The notes beneath the pieces are model-generated. The model saw only the letters and a list, made by a program, of their open reading frames with translations, ran no database searches and was not told where the DNA came from. A stretch of DNA of 64,000 nt from Pantoea sp. SOD02 (GTDB taxonomy: Bacteria > Pseudomonadota > Gammaproteobacteria > Enterobacterales > Enterobacteriaceae): contig NZ_CP102604.1 in the NCBI RefSeq assembly GCF_024707505.1, positions 1,302,001-1,366,000 on the forward strand, in the 5' to 3' direction. Position numbers and translations under genes: made by a program. Each line of letters starts with the position of its first letter. Position 1 is the stretch's first letter. Shown piece by piece: positions 46,757 through 56,285 of the stretch.

Positions 46757-49054
46757 ATGAAATGGATTTACTCTGTTAGCCTCGCTGTCTCCTTAGCCAT
46801 GCAACCCGCTTTCGCGGACGACTTGTTTGGCCCACATCCGATGACTGAACAGGCGCGCGACGCCTTTGTGAATCAGCTGCTCAGCAAAATGACCCTTGAT
46901 GAAAAAATCGGGCAGATGCGTTTGATCAGCGTAGGACCGGATACGCCAAAATCGGCGGTTCGCGACATGATTCAGCATGGTCAGGTCGGGGCAATTTTCA
47001 ACACCGTGACGCGTCAGGATATTCGCGCCATGCAGGATCAGGTGATGCAGCTCAGCCGCCTGAAAATTCCGCTGTTCTTCGCCTATGACGTGGTGCATGG
47101 TCAGCGCACCATCTTCCCGATTCCACTTGGCCTGGCGGCGAGCTGGGATCTGGATGCCATCGCTGAGGTGGGACGCGTCTCTGCTTATGAAGCCGCAGAT
47201 GATGGCCTGAATATGACGTGGGCACCGATGGTTGATGTGTCACGCGAACCTCGTTGGGGACGCGGCTCGGAAGGCTTCGGTGAAGACACCTTCCTCAGCG
47301 CACAAATGGGCAGCAGCATGGTAAAAGCCATGCAGGGCAAAAGCGCGGCGGATCGCTTCTCGATCATGACCAGCGTGAAGCACTTCGCGGCCTACGGCGC
47401 AGTGGAAGGCGGACGTGATTACAACACCGTCGACATGAGCCCGCAGCGCCTGTTCCAGGATTATCTGCCGCCGTATAAAGCATCACTGGATGCCGGCAGC
47501 GGTGGCGTGATGGTGGCGCTCAACTCGCTGAATGGCACGCCGGCCACGGCAGACAGTTGGCTACTGAAAGACATCCTGCGCGGCGACTGGAAGTTCAAAG
47601 GCATCACCATTAGCGATCACGGTGCGATTAAAGAACTGATTAAACATGGTGTAGCCAGCGATCCGCAGGATGCGGTGCGCATTGCGATGAAATCAGGCAT
47701 CGACATGAGCATGAGCGACGAATACTACAGCAAATACCTGCCGGGCCTGGTGAAGAGCGGCGCGGTGAGCATGGCGGAAGTGGATGATGCCGCGCGCCAC
47801 GTGCTGAACGTCAAATATGACATGGGCCTGTTTAACGATCCTTACAGCCATTTAGGGCCGAAGGAGAGCGATCCGCAGGACACCAATGCCGAAAGTCGTT
47901 TGCACCGCGCCGAAGCGCGTGATGTGGCGCGCAAAAGCATTGTGTTGCTGAAAAACTGGCGTGAAACGCTGCCGCTGAAGAAAGACGCTACCATTGCGTT
48001 GGTGGGGCCGTTGGCGGATAGCCAGCGCGACATCATGGGCAGCTGGTCGGCGGCTGGTGTAGCGAAACAATCGATCCCGCTGCTGCAAGGCATGCGTAAT
48101 GCGATGGCCGGCAAAGGCACGGTGCTGTACGCCAAAGGCGCTAACATCAGCGACAACAAAGGCATTCAGGACTTCCTCAATCTGTATGAGCAAGCGGTAA
48201 GCGTGGATAAGCGCTCGCCGCAGGAGCTGATTGATGAAGCGGTAGCACAGGCGAAAAAAGCTGATGTGGTGGTGGCCGCCGTCGGCGAAGCGCAAGGCAT
48301 GGCGCATGAAGCCTCCAGTCGCAGCGATCTCGTTATTCCACCTAGCCAACAGAAGCTGCTGGCGGCGCTGAAAGCCACCGGTAAACCGCTGGTGATCGTG
48401 CTGATGAATGGCCGTCCTCTGACGGTGGTGAATGAAGATAAGCAAGCCGATGCGATGCTGGAAACCTGGTTCAGCGGCACTGAAGGCGGCAACGCGATCG
48501 CTGATGTGCTGTTTGGCGATTACAACCCGTCAGGCAAATTGCCGGTCTCCTTCCCGCGTTCCGTGGGCCAGATTCCGATTTACTACAACCATCTGCCAAC
48601 CGGTCGTCCCTACAACTTCGCCAAACCGAACAAGTACACTTCGCATTACTACGATGCGGTGAACGGTCCGCTTTATCCGTTTGGTTACGGTCTGAGCTAC
48701 ACCACCTTTACTGTATCGCCGGTGAAGATGTCTTCACGCACCATGCCGCGTAACGGCTCGGTGGAAGCGTCAGTGACCGTCACCAACAGCGGTAAACGCG
48801 ATGGCGCGACCGTGGTGCAGCTCTATCTTAACGATCCGGTGGCCAGCATCAGCCGTCCGGTGCAGGAGCTGCGTGGCTTCCAGCGCATCATGCTGAAAGC
48901 CGGTGAATCGCAGACCGTGAAGTTTAAGATCGACGTTGATGCGCTGAAATTCTGGAACCAGAAGATGCAGCACATCGCCGAGCCAGGCAAAATCAATGTA
49001 ATGATTGGACTGGATTCGGTGCGCACTCAGGATGCGCAGTTTGATTATCTGTAA
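46757..49054 (+). CDS. bglX: Periplasmic beta-glucosidase
   Basis: A 765-residue GH3 enzyme, the same length as E. coli BglX. Signal peptide MKWIYSVSLAVSLAMQPAFA, then the TIM-barrel domain with the nucleophile aspartate in GITISDHGAIKELI, an alpha/beta sandwich domain with HEASSRSDL, and a C-terminal fibronectin-III-like domain. It releases glucose from beta-glucosides in the periplasm. The ATG at 46757 is chosen because it starts the signal peptide; an upstream in-frame ATG lies inside dld on the other strand. Confidence 0.96.
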   Translation: MKWIYSVSLAVSLAMQPAFADDLFGPHPMTEQARDAFVNQLLSKMTLDEKIGQMRLISVGPDTPKSAVRDMIQHGQVGAIFNTVTRQDIRAMQDQVMQLSRLKIPLFFAYDVVHGQRTIFPIPLGLAASWDLDAIAEVGRVSAYEAADDGLNMTWAPMVDVSREPRWGRGSEGFGEDTFLSAQMGSSMVKAMQGKSAADRFSIMTSVKHFAAYGAVEGGRDYNTVDMSPQRLFQDYLPPYKASLDAGSGGVMVALNSLNGTPATADSWLLKDILRGDWKFKGITISDHGAIKELIKHGVASDPQDAVRIAMKSGIDMSMSDEYYSKYLPGLVKSGAVSMAEVDDAARHVLNVKYDMGLFNDPYSHLGPKESDPQDTNAESRLHRAEARDVARKSIVLLKNWRETLPLKKDATIALVGPLADSQRDIMGSWSAAGVAKQSIPLLQGMRNAMAGKGTVLYAKGANISDNKGIQDFLNLYEQAVSVDKRSPQELIDEAVAQAKKADVVVAAVGEAQGMAHEASSRSDLVIPPSQQKLLAALKATGKPLVIVLMNGRPLTVVNEDKQADAMLETWFSGTEGGNAIADVLFGDYNPSGKLPVSFPRSVGQIPIYYNHLPTGRPYNFAKPNKYTSHYYDAVNGPLYPFGYGLSYTTFTVSPVKMSSRTMPRNGSVEASVTVTNSGKRDGATVVQLYLNDPVASISRPVQELRGFQRIMLKAGESQTVKFKIDVDALKFWNQKMQHIAEPGKINVMIGLDSVRTQDAQFDYL

Positions 49055-49079
49055 GTAAGCTTGTGGCGCTCTTTGGTCC

Positions 49080-49147
49080 GGTCAGCATGAATGCTGACCC
49101 TACATGTTATGCTTCACTGATTTGTAGGGTCGGCATTCATGCCGACC
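49080..49147. repeat. GTAG-REP inverted pair, variant arms (bglX to DUF2236 gene)
   Basis: A minus copy 49080-49103 with arms GGTCAGCAT/ATGCTGACC and a plus copy 49124-49147 with arms GGTCGGCAT/ATGCCGACC, heads inward. Both differ from the main arm type yet pair perfectly within themselves. Confidence 0.9.
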
Positions 49148-49169
49148 AGGTCAATGAGCGCACAAACCC

Positions 49170-50033
49170 ATGAACATCCGCGAACGCATCCAACAGCAAG
49201 TCTTCCGCCTCAACGGCCTGTCACTCAACGAATTCGACATCTCGCAACCGCCTGGCGATCCCGGCTTATTTGGCCCGGATCACGTTATCTGGCGCGTCCA
49301 CGGCGACTTCACCTCCATGCTGTGCGGCGGCATCAGCGCGTTGATGCTGCAAATGCTGCATCCGGCGGCGCTGGCGGGCGTGTGGGATCACTCCAATTTC
49401 CGTCAGGACATGATGGGCCGCCTGCGCCGCACCAGCCAGTTTATTGCCGTCACCACCTTCGGTAACACCGTGGATGCCAATATCTTGATCGACCGCGTCA
49501 AACGTATTCACCTGCGCGTCACCGGTGTCGATAACGCGGGCAAGCCGTATGCCGCCAGCGATCCGCATCTGCTCACCTGGGTGCACGTCGCGGAAACCAG
49601 CCGCTTTCTGGCGGCGCATCTGCGCTATAAAAATTCGCATCTCAGCCTCGCCGATCAGGATCGTTACTATCAGGAAGCGGCATTAGTTGCTGAAGCGCTG
49701 GGTGCGCAGCGGGTGCCGAAAAGCGTGCAGGCGGTTGAGGCATATCTTCAGATGATGCGGCCCGAGTTGATCTGCGATGCGCGCACGCTGGAGGTGATGC
49801 AGTTATTGATCAACGCGCCCGCGCCCAGCTGGCAGGCAAAACCGGCCATGCGCGTAATGCTGAAAGCGGGGATGGGATTGCTGCCGGACTGGGCGCAACA
49901 GCAGATCCAGCAGCCGGTTGCGCCGCTGACGCAGTGGCGAGTCGATCGGGAAATGGCGGTGATCGCCGCACTGCTGCGCTGGTCGATTCAGCGCGGCGCT
50001 TATACTCGTGCGATGCAGCGCATGGGCCGCTAA
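49170..50033 (+). CDS. DUF2236 / MpaB-type oxygenase-like protein
   Basis: A 287-residue protein of the DUF2236 family (oxygenase MpaB, latex-clearing-protein-related), with WRVHGDFTSMLCGGISALMLQMLHPAALAGVWDHSNF and WVHVAETSRFLAAH as the conserved heme-pocket-like segments. No signal peptide, so presumably cytoplasmic. Function in enterobacteria is unknown. No good ribosome-binding site precedes the ATG. It is convergent with a small membrane-protein gene 3 bp away. Confidence 0.82.
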   Translation: MNIRERIQQQVFRLNGLSLNEFDISQPPGDPGLFGPDHVIWRVHGDFTSMLCGGISALMLQMLHPAALAGVWDHSNFRQDMMGRLRRTSQFIAVTTFGNTVDANILIDRVKRIHLRVTGVDNAGKPYAASDPHLLTWVHVAETSRFLAAHLRYKNSHLSLADQDRYYQEAALVAEALGAQRVPKSVQAVEAYLQMMRPELICDARTLEVMQLLINAPAPSWQAKPAMRVMLKAGMGLLPDWAQQQIQQPVAPLTQWRVDREMAVIAALLRWSIQRGAYTRAMQRMGR

Positions 50034-50036
50034 AGG

Positions 50037-50330
50037 TTACAGATGCAGTTCATCCTGCTTGTTCGTGTAGGTGCGCGGCGTGCGCGCTTGACGTTTTAAC
50101 GCCAGCTGACGTTGCTGATAATGATGCAGCAACATGCCAAGCCCGAGGCCAATCAGCGCCAGCGGCAACAAGCTGTAATAGATATCAATCGGTAATAACA
50201 CCAGCAATGCCACGCCGCTTAGCAACAAGGTCAGCGACGACATCACCCACGTATAGCGGATAAACAGCCACACCAACATCACGAAAATAACCACATCCCG
50301 CAGGTTCAGATCGAGGTTTTGCAGCACCAT
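50037..50330 (-). CDS. Small membrane protein, unrecognised
   Basis: A 97-residue protein with an N-terminal segment MVLQNLDLNLRDVVIFVMLVW and three hydrophobic stretches (about 10-26, 29-47, 51-68), then a basic, Gln-rich tail (HHYQQRQLALKRQARTPR). I do not recognise the family. The ATG at 50330 is taken as the start because the 10 codons before it add nothing hydrophobic; an ATG at 50360 is possible. Divergent from the SUFU-like gene. Confidence 0.6.
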   Translation of the reverse strand: MVLQNLDLNLRDVVIFVMLVWLFIRYTWVMSSLTLLLSGVALLVLLPIDIYYSLLPLALIGLGLGMLLHHYQQRQLALKRQARTPRTYTNKQDELHL

Positions 50331-50555
50331 GATGGCAGCTCCAAAGAGGCGAATGTGCAAACAATATCACGCGAAATTGTAAAAGAATCGCAAATTAATC
50401 TGAAGCTTGTCAGCCAGTTAAGCGGCGATACATAAGCCGCTCTCATCTATTTCCCACCGCACTTTGAGAGTTTTACCCTTGTGTCACATGGCACGAGTGC
50501 CGATCCTGCTCTATTCTCGGGGAAAATGGATTCCTCCAGGTAATATCGAGGCGTT

Positions 50556-51668
50556 ATGACCCACCAACCTCTGATTGCTGAGGTGCCGAATCAGCAACAC
50601 ACACTAACCGCGATCGTCGAGCAGGATGCGCGTACGGCTTATTTTTATATCTGGCCGAATGACCTGTTTCGCAGCCAATACGCGGTGCGCGGCTGCTGGC
50701 TGCGTAACCTGCTGCCTGCTCCCGCGCAGGAAGATCGTGAAGCGATGGAGCAGGGCATCGCGCCGCTGCTGAGTGCCGAGTATTGCCGCACGCTGGAAGC
50801 CGAGCCGATGCTCGATCCGGCGGGATTACAGGTGCTGTGGGAGCCCAGCGACGACGGCGCAGCGCTGTGGTATTACGGCCAATTGCTGGCGGTGATCCCC
50901 GGCTGGAGCCTGTATCAGGATAAGCAGGTGAGTTTTTCTGCTGCCTGCATCAAAGAGAATCGCCTGACTGCGCCGCTTGGATCGGCCTCCACCAACGATT
51001 ACTACGCGCGCGCTGAACAGCAGCGTCACTTCTGGCGCGACTGGCACGACGGTCATTTGTGGGATGTGGTGCAGCGCGAGCTGATGCAGTGTTATCAGGC
51101 GCAGTTTGGCGAGTCGGTAAAATATTACTCCATCGATCAGGGCAACTGGCCGCCGATGGCGATTTCGCAGCACTTGCATAACGGCGTTTGGTACTTCCTC
51201 ACCCTGGGAATGGGAATTCGTCCGATGCCGCAGGTGGATCATCTGTTTGACGAGCTGGCCCCGCAGTATCGCCGCGTCGAGCTGGCGATGGCGGTAGACG
51301 GTGAAGTGATGACCGAAGCCAACGCGGTGCAGATGGCGAGCGCGCTGGCTGAGTTTGCCCATCTGCCGTGGGCGCGCCTGACCTGGATTGGCGAAGGACA
51401 TACGCTGGCGTCGGAAGTGGCACCGGTGGGCTTTGAAAGTTTCCTGCTGGCGAATGATTTAGCGCCCGAAGCGGCGCAGTTCCGCTTGCCAAAACGCGAT
51501 GGCGATCGCGTGAATCTGCTGTGGTCCACGCCGATTACCGAAGCCGAACGCCAGTTTGCTCAGGCTGACGATCGCGGTGGACAACAGCTGCTGCAGCGTT
51601 TGCTGGCGGACGGTAATAATCATGTGTTCCGGCCACGGCAGGAAGTGGTGGAAACCCCCGCACCGTAA
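50556..51668 (+). CDS. Suppressor-of-fused (SUFU)-like domain protein
   Basis: A 370-residue soluble protein. The segment WYFLTLGMGIRPMP followed by YRRVELAMAVDGE resembles the bacterial SUFU domain (residues about 160-270), found in stand-alone proteins and as toxin-immunity proteins. The N-terminal 150 residues (YFYIWPNDLFRSQYAVRGCWLRNLLPAP) are not recognised. No toxin gene is adjacent, so immunity is not supported. GAGG precedes the ATG. Confidence 0.6.
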   Translation: MTHQPLIAEVPNQQHTLTAIVEQDARTAYFYIWPNDLFRSQYAVRGCWLRNLLPAPAQEDREAMEQGIAPLLSAEYCRTLEAEPMLDPAGLQVLWEPSDDGAALWYYGQLLAVIPGWSLYQDKQVSFSAACIKENRLTAPLGSASTNDYYARAEQQRHFWRDWHDGHLWDVVQRELMQCYQAQFGESVKYYSIDQGNWPPMAISQHLHNGVWYFLTLGMGIRPMPQVDHLFDELAPQYRRVELAMAVDGEVMTEANAVQMASALAEFAHLPWARLTWIGEGHTLASEVAPVGFESFLLANDLAPEAAQFRLPKRDGDRVNLLWSTPITEAERQFAQADDRGGQQLLQRLLADGNNHVFRPRQEVVETPAP

Positions 51669-51672
51669 ATCA

Positions 51673-51696
51673 GGTCGGCATCAATGCCGACCCTAC
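51673..51696 (-). repeat. GTAG-REP copy, variant arms (SUFU-like to chemoreceptor)
   Basis: Minus copy, arms GGTCGGCAT/ATGCCGACC, loop CA. It starts 4 bp after the SUFU-like stop codon and 40 bp before the CRP site of the next gene. Confidence 0.88.
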
Positions 51697-51735
51697 GGTT
51701 TTAAATTATCACCCAAATCAACTATTTCACTGCTT

Positions 51736-51751
51736 TGTGATCCCGCTCACC
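51736..51751. promoter_or_regulatory. CRP site upstream of chemoreceptor gene
   Basis: TGTGA-TCCCGC-TCACC, nine of ten consensus half-site bases of TGTGA-N6-TCACA. It directly abuts the FliA -35 element. Confidence 0.65.
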
Positions 51752-51778
51752 TCAAGTTCCCTATTAACACGCCGTTAA
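51752..51778 (+). promoter_or_regulatory. FliA (sigma-28) promoter of chemoreceptor gene
   Basis: TCAAGTTC, 11 bp, GCCGTTAA, near the consensus TAAAGTTT-N11-GCCGATAA with the correct spacing. It lies 42 bp before the ATG and places the gene in the flagellar/chemotaxis regulon. Confidence 0.8.
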
Positions 51779-51820
51779 CCTCGATCAGGCAACTCGCCAA
51801 CCAGGGTAAGGGCACACATA

Positions 51821-53716
51821 ATGTTCAAAACAACACAATCCCGTTTCACCGCGACGCTTGTCGCCTTTTTTGCCGGTCTGATGCTGGTTACCGTGCTGGT
51901 AATCAATCAGTTCATCGCGCCGCAACTCTCCGAAAATGAAAGTCGTCTGGTGCGTTACGAAGTGGACGGCCTGGCCGGTCGCATTGTCGAGCAGATGAAC
52001 CGCGTACAGGCGCAGCAGCGCGCCATTACCGAAGCCGCAGGCGTGATGGACAGCGCAGCCATCGATACCTTGCTGCCCGCCTTAGTTAACCAATATCAGG
52101 ACAGCAATGTGTTCGGCGGCGGCATCTGGCCGTTACCGAACCGTCGCGATCCGGCCAAAGAGAAAAACAGCTCATTCTTTGCGCGCAACGCCAGCAACCA
52201 GCTGCAGGTCAACACCTACTGGAACTCGGATGCCGCCGACAAATACTGGGAGCAATCCTGGTACAAAGATGGTTTAGCCGCGCCTAAAGGCCAGTGCGCC
52301 TGGGCGAAAGCCTATCAGGATGCCGCCAGCCCGCAGCCGCGTACCAACTGCGCAATGGCGATCTATCGCGATGGCACCGCGTGGGGCGTGGCGACCATTG
52401 ACGTGACGCTCGGCTTCTTCAACCAGCTGGCAAAACAGATGGGTGAGGCGATTCAGGGCCGCGTACTGATCGTTGAAGCTGACGGCAAAGTGGTGGGTAA
52501 CGCCGCGCTGGTAGATGGCGCGCCGAAGCTGGAAAACCTCGCGGATACCCAGCTGCCGATGGCATCGGCGCTGAAAGGTCTGTTGGCGCAGGCGGGCAGC
52601 CAGCCCGCGCAAACCACCTTTGAAGGTGAAGATGGCGAACACACGCTGTTCGTGCAGGCGATTGCCGGCAGCCCGTGGTATCTCGCCAGTGATGTGCCGT
52701 CGAGCTTGCTGGATGCACAAACCCACAGCATGTTGACGCGTCTTGGTCTGGTGCAGATTCCGCTGGCGGTGATCCTGCTGCTGGTGCTGCTTGGCTTCGT
52801 GCGTGCCATGATGAAACGTCTCGCCGTGCTGAACAGCAACATTGAAGCCTTATCAACCGGCGGCGCCGATTTGACGCAGCGTCTGCCTGCCAGCAACAGC
52901 CCGGAGTTCAACGCCGTGGCGCAGAGCTTCAACCAGTTCATTGCTTATCTGCAAGGCCTGATGCGTCAGGTGGGCGACAGCGCGCTGGCGATTACGGCGG
53001 CTTCGCGTGAAATCGCCAGCGGCAACGCCGATCTCTCGGCGCGTACCGAATCGCAAGCCAGTTCGATTGTCGAAACGGCGGCGTCGATGGAAGAGCTGAC
53101 CGGCACGGTGCGGCAGAACGCCGACAACGCCACGCACGCAAACCAGCTGGCGGATGGCGCATCGCAGGTTGCCGCACGCGGCACCGAAGTGGTGCGTCAG
53201 GTGGTCACCACCATGGGCGCGATCAATCACTCATCGCGCAAAGTGGTCGATATCATCAGCGTCATCGACAGCATCGCCTTCCAGACCAACATCCTGGCGC
53301 TGAACGCCGCGGTAGAAGCGGCGCGCGCCGGTGAACAGGGTCGCGGTTTTGCCGTGGTGGCATCGGAAGTGCGTAACCTGGCACAGCGCTCGGCTAACTC
53401 AGCGCGTGAAATCAAGAAGCTGATTGAGGAGTCGGTGGCGAATATCGATACCGGCAGCCAGCTGGTGGAGCAGGCCGGGCAAACCATGGATGAGCTGATG
53501 CAGGGCGTCAGCAGCGTGACCACGCTGATGAGCGAAATCATGTCGGCCAGCCGCGAGCAGAGCATGGGCATCGATCAGGTGAACGTGGCGATTACTCAAC
53601 TGGATGGCAGTACTCAGCAGAACGCCGCGCTGGTCGAGCAGGTTTCCGCCGCCGCGCAGTCGATGCAGCAGCAGAGTGTGCAGCTGGAGCAGGTGGTGCA
53701 GAGTTTCAAGTTGTAA
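51821..53716 (+). CDS. Methyl-accepting chemotaxis protein
   Basis: A 631-residue transmembrane receptor: TM1 at about 12-33, a periplasmic sensor of dCache type (about 35-300, with [14 protein letters not shown] and [18 protein letters not shown]), TM2 at about 308-328, a HAMP domain, and a long cytoplasmic coiled coil with the tip [22 protein letters not shown] that binds CheA/CheW. There is no NWETF-type tether at the C-terminus (ends QSFKL), so methylation must rely on other receptors. The ligand is not known. A FliA promoter and CRP site lie upstream. Confidence 0.93.
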   Translation: MFKTTQSRFTATLVAFFAGLMLVTVLVINQFIAPQLSENESRLVRYEVDGLAGRIVEQMNRVQAQQRAITEAAGVMDSAAIDTLLPALVNQYQDSNVFGGGIWPLPNRRDPAKEKNSSFFARNASNQLQVNTYWNSDAADKYWEQSWYKDGLAAPKGQCAWAKAYQDAASPQPRTNCAMAIYRDGTAWGVATIDVTLGFFNQLAKQMGEAIQGRVLIVEADGKVVGNAALVDGAPKLENLADTQLPMASALKGLLAQAGSQPAQTTFEGEDGEHTLFVQAIAGSPWYLASDVPSSLLDAQTHSMLTRLGLVQIPLAVILLLVLLGFVRAMMKRLAVLNSNIEALSTGGADLTQRLPASNSPEFNAVAQSFNQFIAYLQGLMRQVGDSALAITAASREIASGNADLSARTESQASSIVETAASMEELTGTVRQNADNATHANQLADGASQVAARGTEVVRQVVTTMGAINHSSRKVVDIISVIDSIAFQTNILALNAAVEAARAGEQGRGFAVVASEVRNLAQRSANSAREIKKLIEESVANIDTGSQLVEQAGQTMDELMQGVSSVTTLMSEIMSASREQSMGIDQVNVAITQLDGSTQQNAALVEQVSAAAQSMQQQSVQLEQVVQSFKL

Positions 53717-53728
53717 GTTTTTGGATGC

Positions 53729-53821
53729 GGTCGCCATAAATGGCGACCCTACAAAATCTCCCGGCCGTCGAAAAATTGCGGCCGCCACAACTCTCCCGTA
53801 GGGTCGCCATTTATGGCGACC
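53729..53821. repeat. GTAG-REP inverted pair (chemoreceptor to idi)
   Basis: A minus copy 53729-53752 and a plus copy 53798-53821, heads inward, spacer 45 bp, the longest spacer of any two-copy locus. Both copies are perfect consensus and are inverted repeats of each other. Confidence 0.9.
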
Positions 53822-53999
53822 TTCTCACCCTCCGCACACATCTCCTCCATTAACGCCGTTCCCCGCCTTTTTATGCTGAATTGCCCGCCGGCTGCTACGC
53901 TTTAGTGTGCCCACGTTAACGCACGGAATGTGCGCTATTTCCTCCATCAACCCTGTGGAGGTTGTGTACAATAGCTGCGAATTTTCCGAAGGAGTTGTC

Positions 54000-54533
54000 A
54001 TGCCCGCCATTGAAGTTATTCTCGTTGACCACCTCGATCGTCCTATCGGCAAAATGGAAAAGCTGGAAGTGCATGAAAAAGGATTGCTGCATCGCGCGGT
54101 GACGGTTTACGTGTTCAATTCGCGCCATGAAGTGCTGCTGCAGCGCCGTGCCAGCAGTAAATATCACTGTGGTGGCTTGTGGAGTAACACCTGCTGCAGT
54201 CATCCCTATCCGCAGGAATCAACGCGCGACGCCGCCGAGCGCCGTTTGCGTGAAGAGATGGGCATGAATGTGGCGTTAACACCGGTGTTTGAGCTGAGCT
54301 ACAACCTGCCGCTGAGCAACGGGTTAACCGAGCATGAATATGGCCACGTGTTCTTCGCCATCAGCGACGAGCAGCCGGTGCTGAATCCGGAAGAGGCAGA
54401 CGCGTGGTGCTACCGTTCGATAGCGCAGATTCAGCAGGAGATGCAGGAGAATCCGGCGCAGTTCACGCCGTGGTTTTTGCATACCTTCCCGCGAATCCCC
54501 AATACGCTTGGGGAGTTTCGCCTGACGGCGTAA
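54000..54533 (+). CDS. idi: Isopentenyl-diphosphate delta-isomerase, type I
   Basis: A 177-residue Nudix-fold enzyme that interconverts IPP and DMAPP in isoprenoid synthesis. Active-site residues are C66 in SNTCCSHP and the glutamates of EHEYGH; metal-binding histidines include H25, H32 and H68; the Nudix-like helix is AAERRLREEMG (78-88). The ATG at 54000 has AAGGAG upstream and matches the E. coli start; the frame extends 31 codons further. No carotenoid genes are near. Confidence 0.93.
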   Translation: MPAIEVILVDHLDRPIGKMEKLEVHEKGLLHRAVTVYVFNSRHEVLLQRRASSKYHCGGLWSNTCCSHPYPQESTRDAAERRLREEMGMNVALTPVFELSYNLPLSNGLTEHEYGHVFFAISDEQPVLNPEEADAWCYRSIAQIQQEMQENPAQFTPWFLHTFPRIPNTLGEFRLTA

Positions 54534-54540
54534 TGGCAGA

Positions 54541-54591
54541 GGTCGCCATAAATGGCGACCCTACGAGGTGATGTCGCCATTTATGGCGACC
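54541..54591. repeat. GTAG-REP inverted pair, compact (idi/MFS junction)
   Basis: A minus copy 54541-54564 and a plus copy at about 54571-54591 that has lost part of its head. CAGAGG and CCTCTG extend the outer arms. It lies in a convergent gap and forms one long hairpin. Confidence 0.88.
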
Positions 54592-54603
54592 TCTGTTAAT
54601 CCA

Positions 54604-56070
54604 TCACTGAAAATCTTCCGCATCCACGTCGTAACCCGACGGCTCCCAGCGAATCGCCAGCAGCGCCAGTAAGCCAATCAGCGGCGCAAGGAAAATCACC
54701 CAGAACACGCCAGTGCCGAAGGCCGCCACCAGCAGCGGGAAAGCAAACAGCGACACGGTTGAGCTACCGCGCATCAGCGTCTGGTTGAAGCCGACGCCGA
54801 CACCGCGCAGAGAAGCCGGATAGCTCAGCGAGGCAAACGTCATGGTGTGCGAGCCGGGACCAAAACCCTGACCAAACAGGAACAGCGCCAGCATGGCAAT
54901 CGCCACTGCCGCCTGTTCGCCGCCTTCCGGACGACCAATCAATGCCAACCCGAGCAGCGCCACGCACTGACAGGCGTAACCGGCCACCGACATCTTCCAC
55001 GCGCCTAGACGCGGCACCAGCCGCACCGCCAGCAAGCCGCCGACAAAGGCAAACAGCAGATTCAGCGCCAGCGACACCAGAATGGTGGTCAGCATCGATT
55101 GCGCAAAGAAGCTGGAGATAATCACCGGCAAACCAAACGCCACCGCGTTATAGGCAAACGACGAGGCGATCGAGGTGACGGTAGCCAGAATCGTACGACG
55201 GCGATAAACGCCCTGCAGCAGCGCGCCGTAGTTGCGCCAGCTGGCTTTGCGCACCGCTTTCTGCGGCGTTAGATCGGCGTCATCCGCCACCTGCGCGTTG
55301 ATGTTGTAGGAGTTGCGCAGAATCTCCGCCGCGCCCTTCAGGTTGCCCTGATTGGCTGCCCAAATTGGTGATTCACTCATGTAGCGGCTGCGAATGGCGA
55401 TGATCAGCAGCGCAGGTACCGCACCAAATCCCAGAATCAAACGCCACAGCCAATCGGTGTGGCTTTCGGGCAATACCGCATACAGCAGCAGGACCAGCAG
55501 ATAGGAAATACTGATCGCTGCGTACCACGTCGGACACCACATCGCCACGCTGGCGGCCTTGTTACCTTGCCCGCGCAGCTTGGAAAATTCGGCGAGAAAC
55601 GCCATCGCCACCGGCAAATCAATCCCCACACCGAGGCCCATCACAAAGCGCGCGCCGGCCAGCACATACTCGTTTGGCGCAAACGCACAGGCCAATGCTG
55701 CCACCACGAAGAAGAACATATCGGCCATAAACACACGATAGCGGCCAATTTTGTCAGTGAGGTAGCCGCCAATCAGCGCCCCGACAATCGCACCAAAGGT
55801 AATCGCCGATGCCACCATGCCGGTGCCCGCTGGCGTAAGCTGGAACTCACGCGTCACGTCTTTGATGCCAAAGGCTAATGCGCCGAGATCGTAGGCGTCG
55901 AGAAATACGCCGCCCAGCGCAATGGCGATAACGATGCGCGCGTTGCTGCGCGATTCGTCGCTGTTGTTGACTAGTCCGGAGACGTCGGCCGCGCTGCGGA
56001 TCCATTTGGTCTCGCCGGTTGGTGTATTCCCTGCCTGCGCGACGTGCGCCGGAGAAGCTAAGTCGGTCAT
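54604..56070 (-). CDS. MFS transporter, substrate unknown
   Basis: A 488-residue carrier with 12 hydrophobic segments, a hydrophilic N-terminus of about 40 residues and a central loop after TM6. Motif GGYLTDKIGRYRVFM (loop 2-3) and the phrase GGVFLDAYDLGALAFGI in TM1 fit the sugar-porter / aromatic-acid:H+ symporter branch. The ATG at 56070 is taken as start; the upstream frame adds 17 residues. It is divergent from osmF with about 215 bp between. Not one of the E. coli genes at this site. Confidence 0.8.
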   Translation of the reverse strand: MTDLASPAHVAQAGNTPTGETKWIRSAADVSGLVNNSDESRSNARIVIAIALGGVFLDAYDLGALAFGIKDVTREFQLTPAGTGMVASAITFGAIVGALIGGYLTDKIGRYRVFMADMFFFVVAALACAFAPNEYVLAGARFVMGLGVGIDLPVAMAFLAEFSKLRGQGNKAASVAMWCPTWYAAISISYLLVLLLYAVLPESHTDWLWRLILGFGAVPALLIIAIRSRYMSESPIWAANQGNLKGAAEILRNSYNINAQVADDADLTPQKAVRKASWRNYGALLQGVYRRRTILATVTSIASSFAYNAVAFGLPVIISSFFAQSMLTTILVSLALNLLFAFVGGLLAVRLVPRLGAWKMSVAGYACQCVALLGLALIGRPEGGEQAAVAIAMLALFLFGQGFGPGSHTMTFASLSYPASLRGVGVGFNQTLMRGSSTVSLFAFPLLVAAFGTGVFWVIFLAPLIGLLALLAIRWEPSGYDVDAEDFQ

Positions 56071-56240
56071 GATGTTTTGTAATTTATTGTAATGAGTGGG
56101 ACTGTGAGCATAAGCCGCCACCGAAGCATCGAAAATTCCAATTGGTTATATGTGCTGCGTTTTGGTTATAACCGTTGCGATATTGATAGCAAAAAAAGCA
56201 CGAAGTAAGCCGCTTGACCGCGCCCATCCCGATTCGCCAG

Positions 56241-56251
56241 GCTACGCTTGA
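56241..56251 (+). promoter_or_regulatory. Candidate sigma-S promoter -10 of osmF
   Basis: GCTACGCTTGA matches the sigma-S extended -10 KCTAYRCTTAA at ten of eleven positions, 34 bp before the osmF ATG. E. coli osmF is known to be under RpoS. Confidence 0.55.
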
Positions 56252-56285
56252 TAGTCACACAATGAAAACAAATGAGGGAAGCGAG

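Noticed and set aside
50556..51668. Toxin-immunity module around the SUFU-like gene
   Set aside because: No polymorphic toxin, Rhs, CDI or T6SS gene lies on either side.
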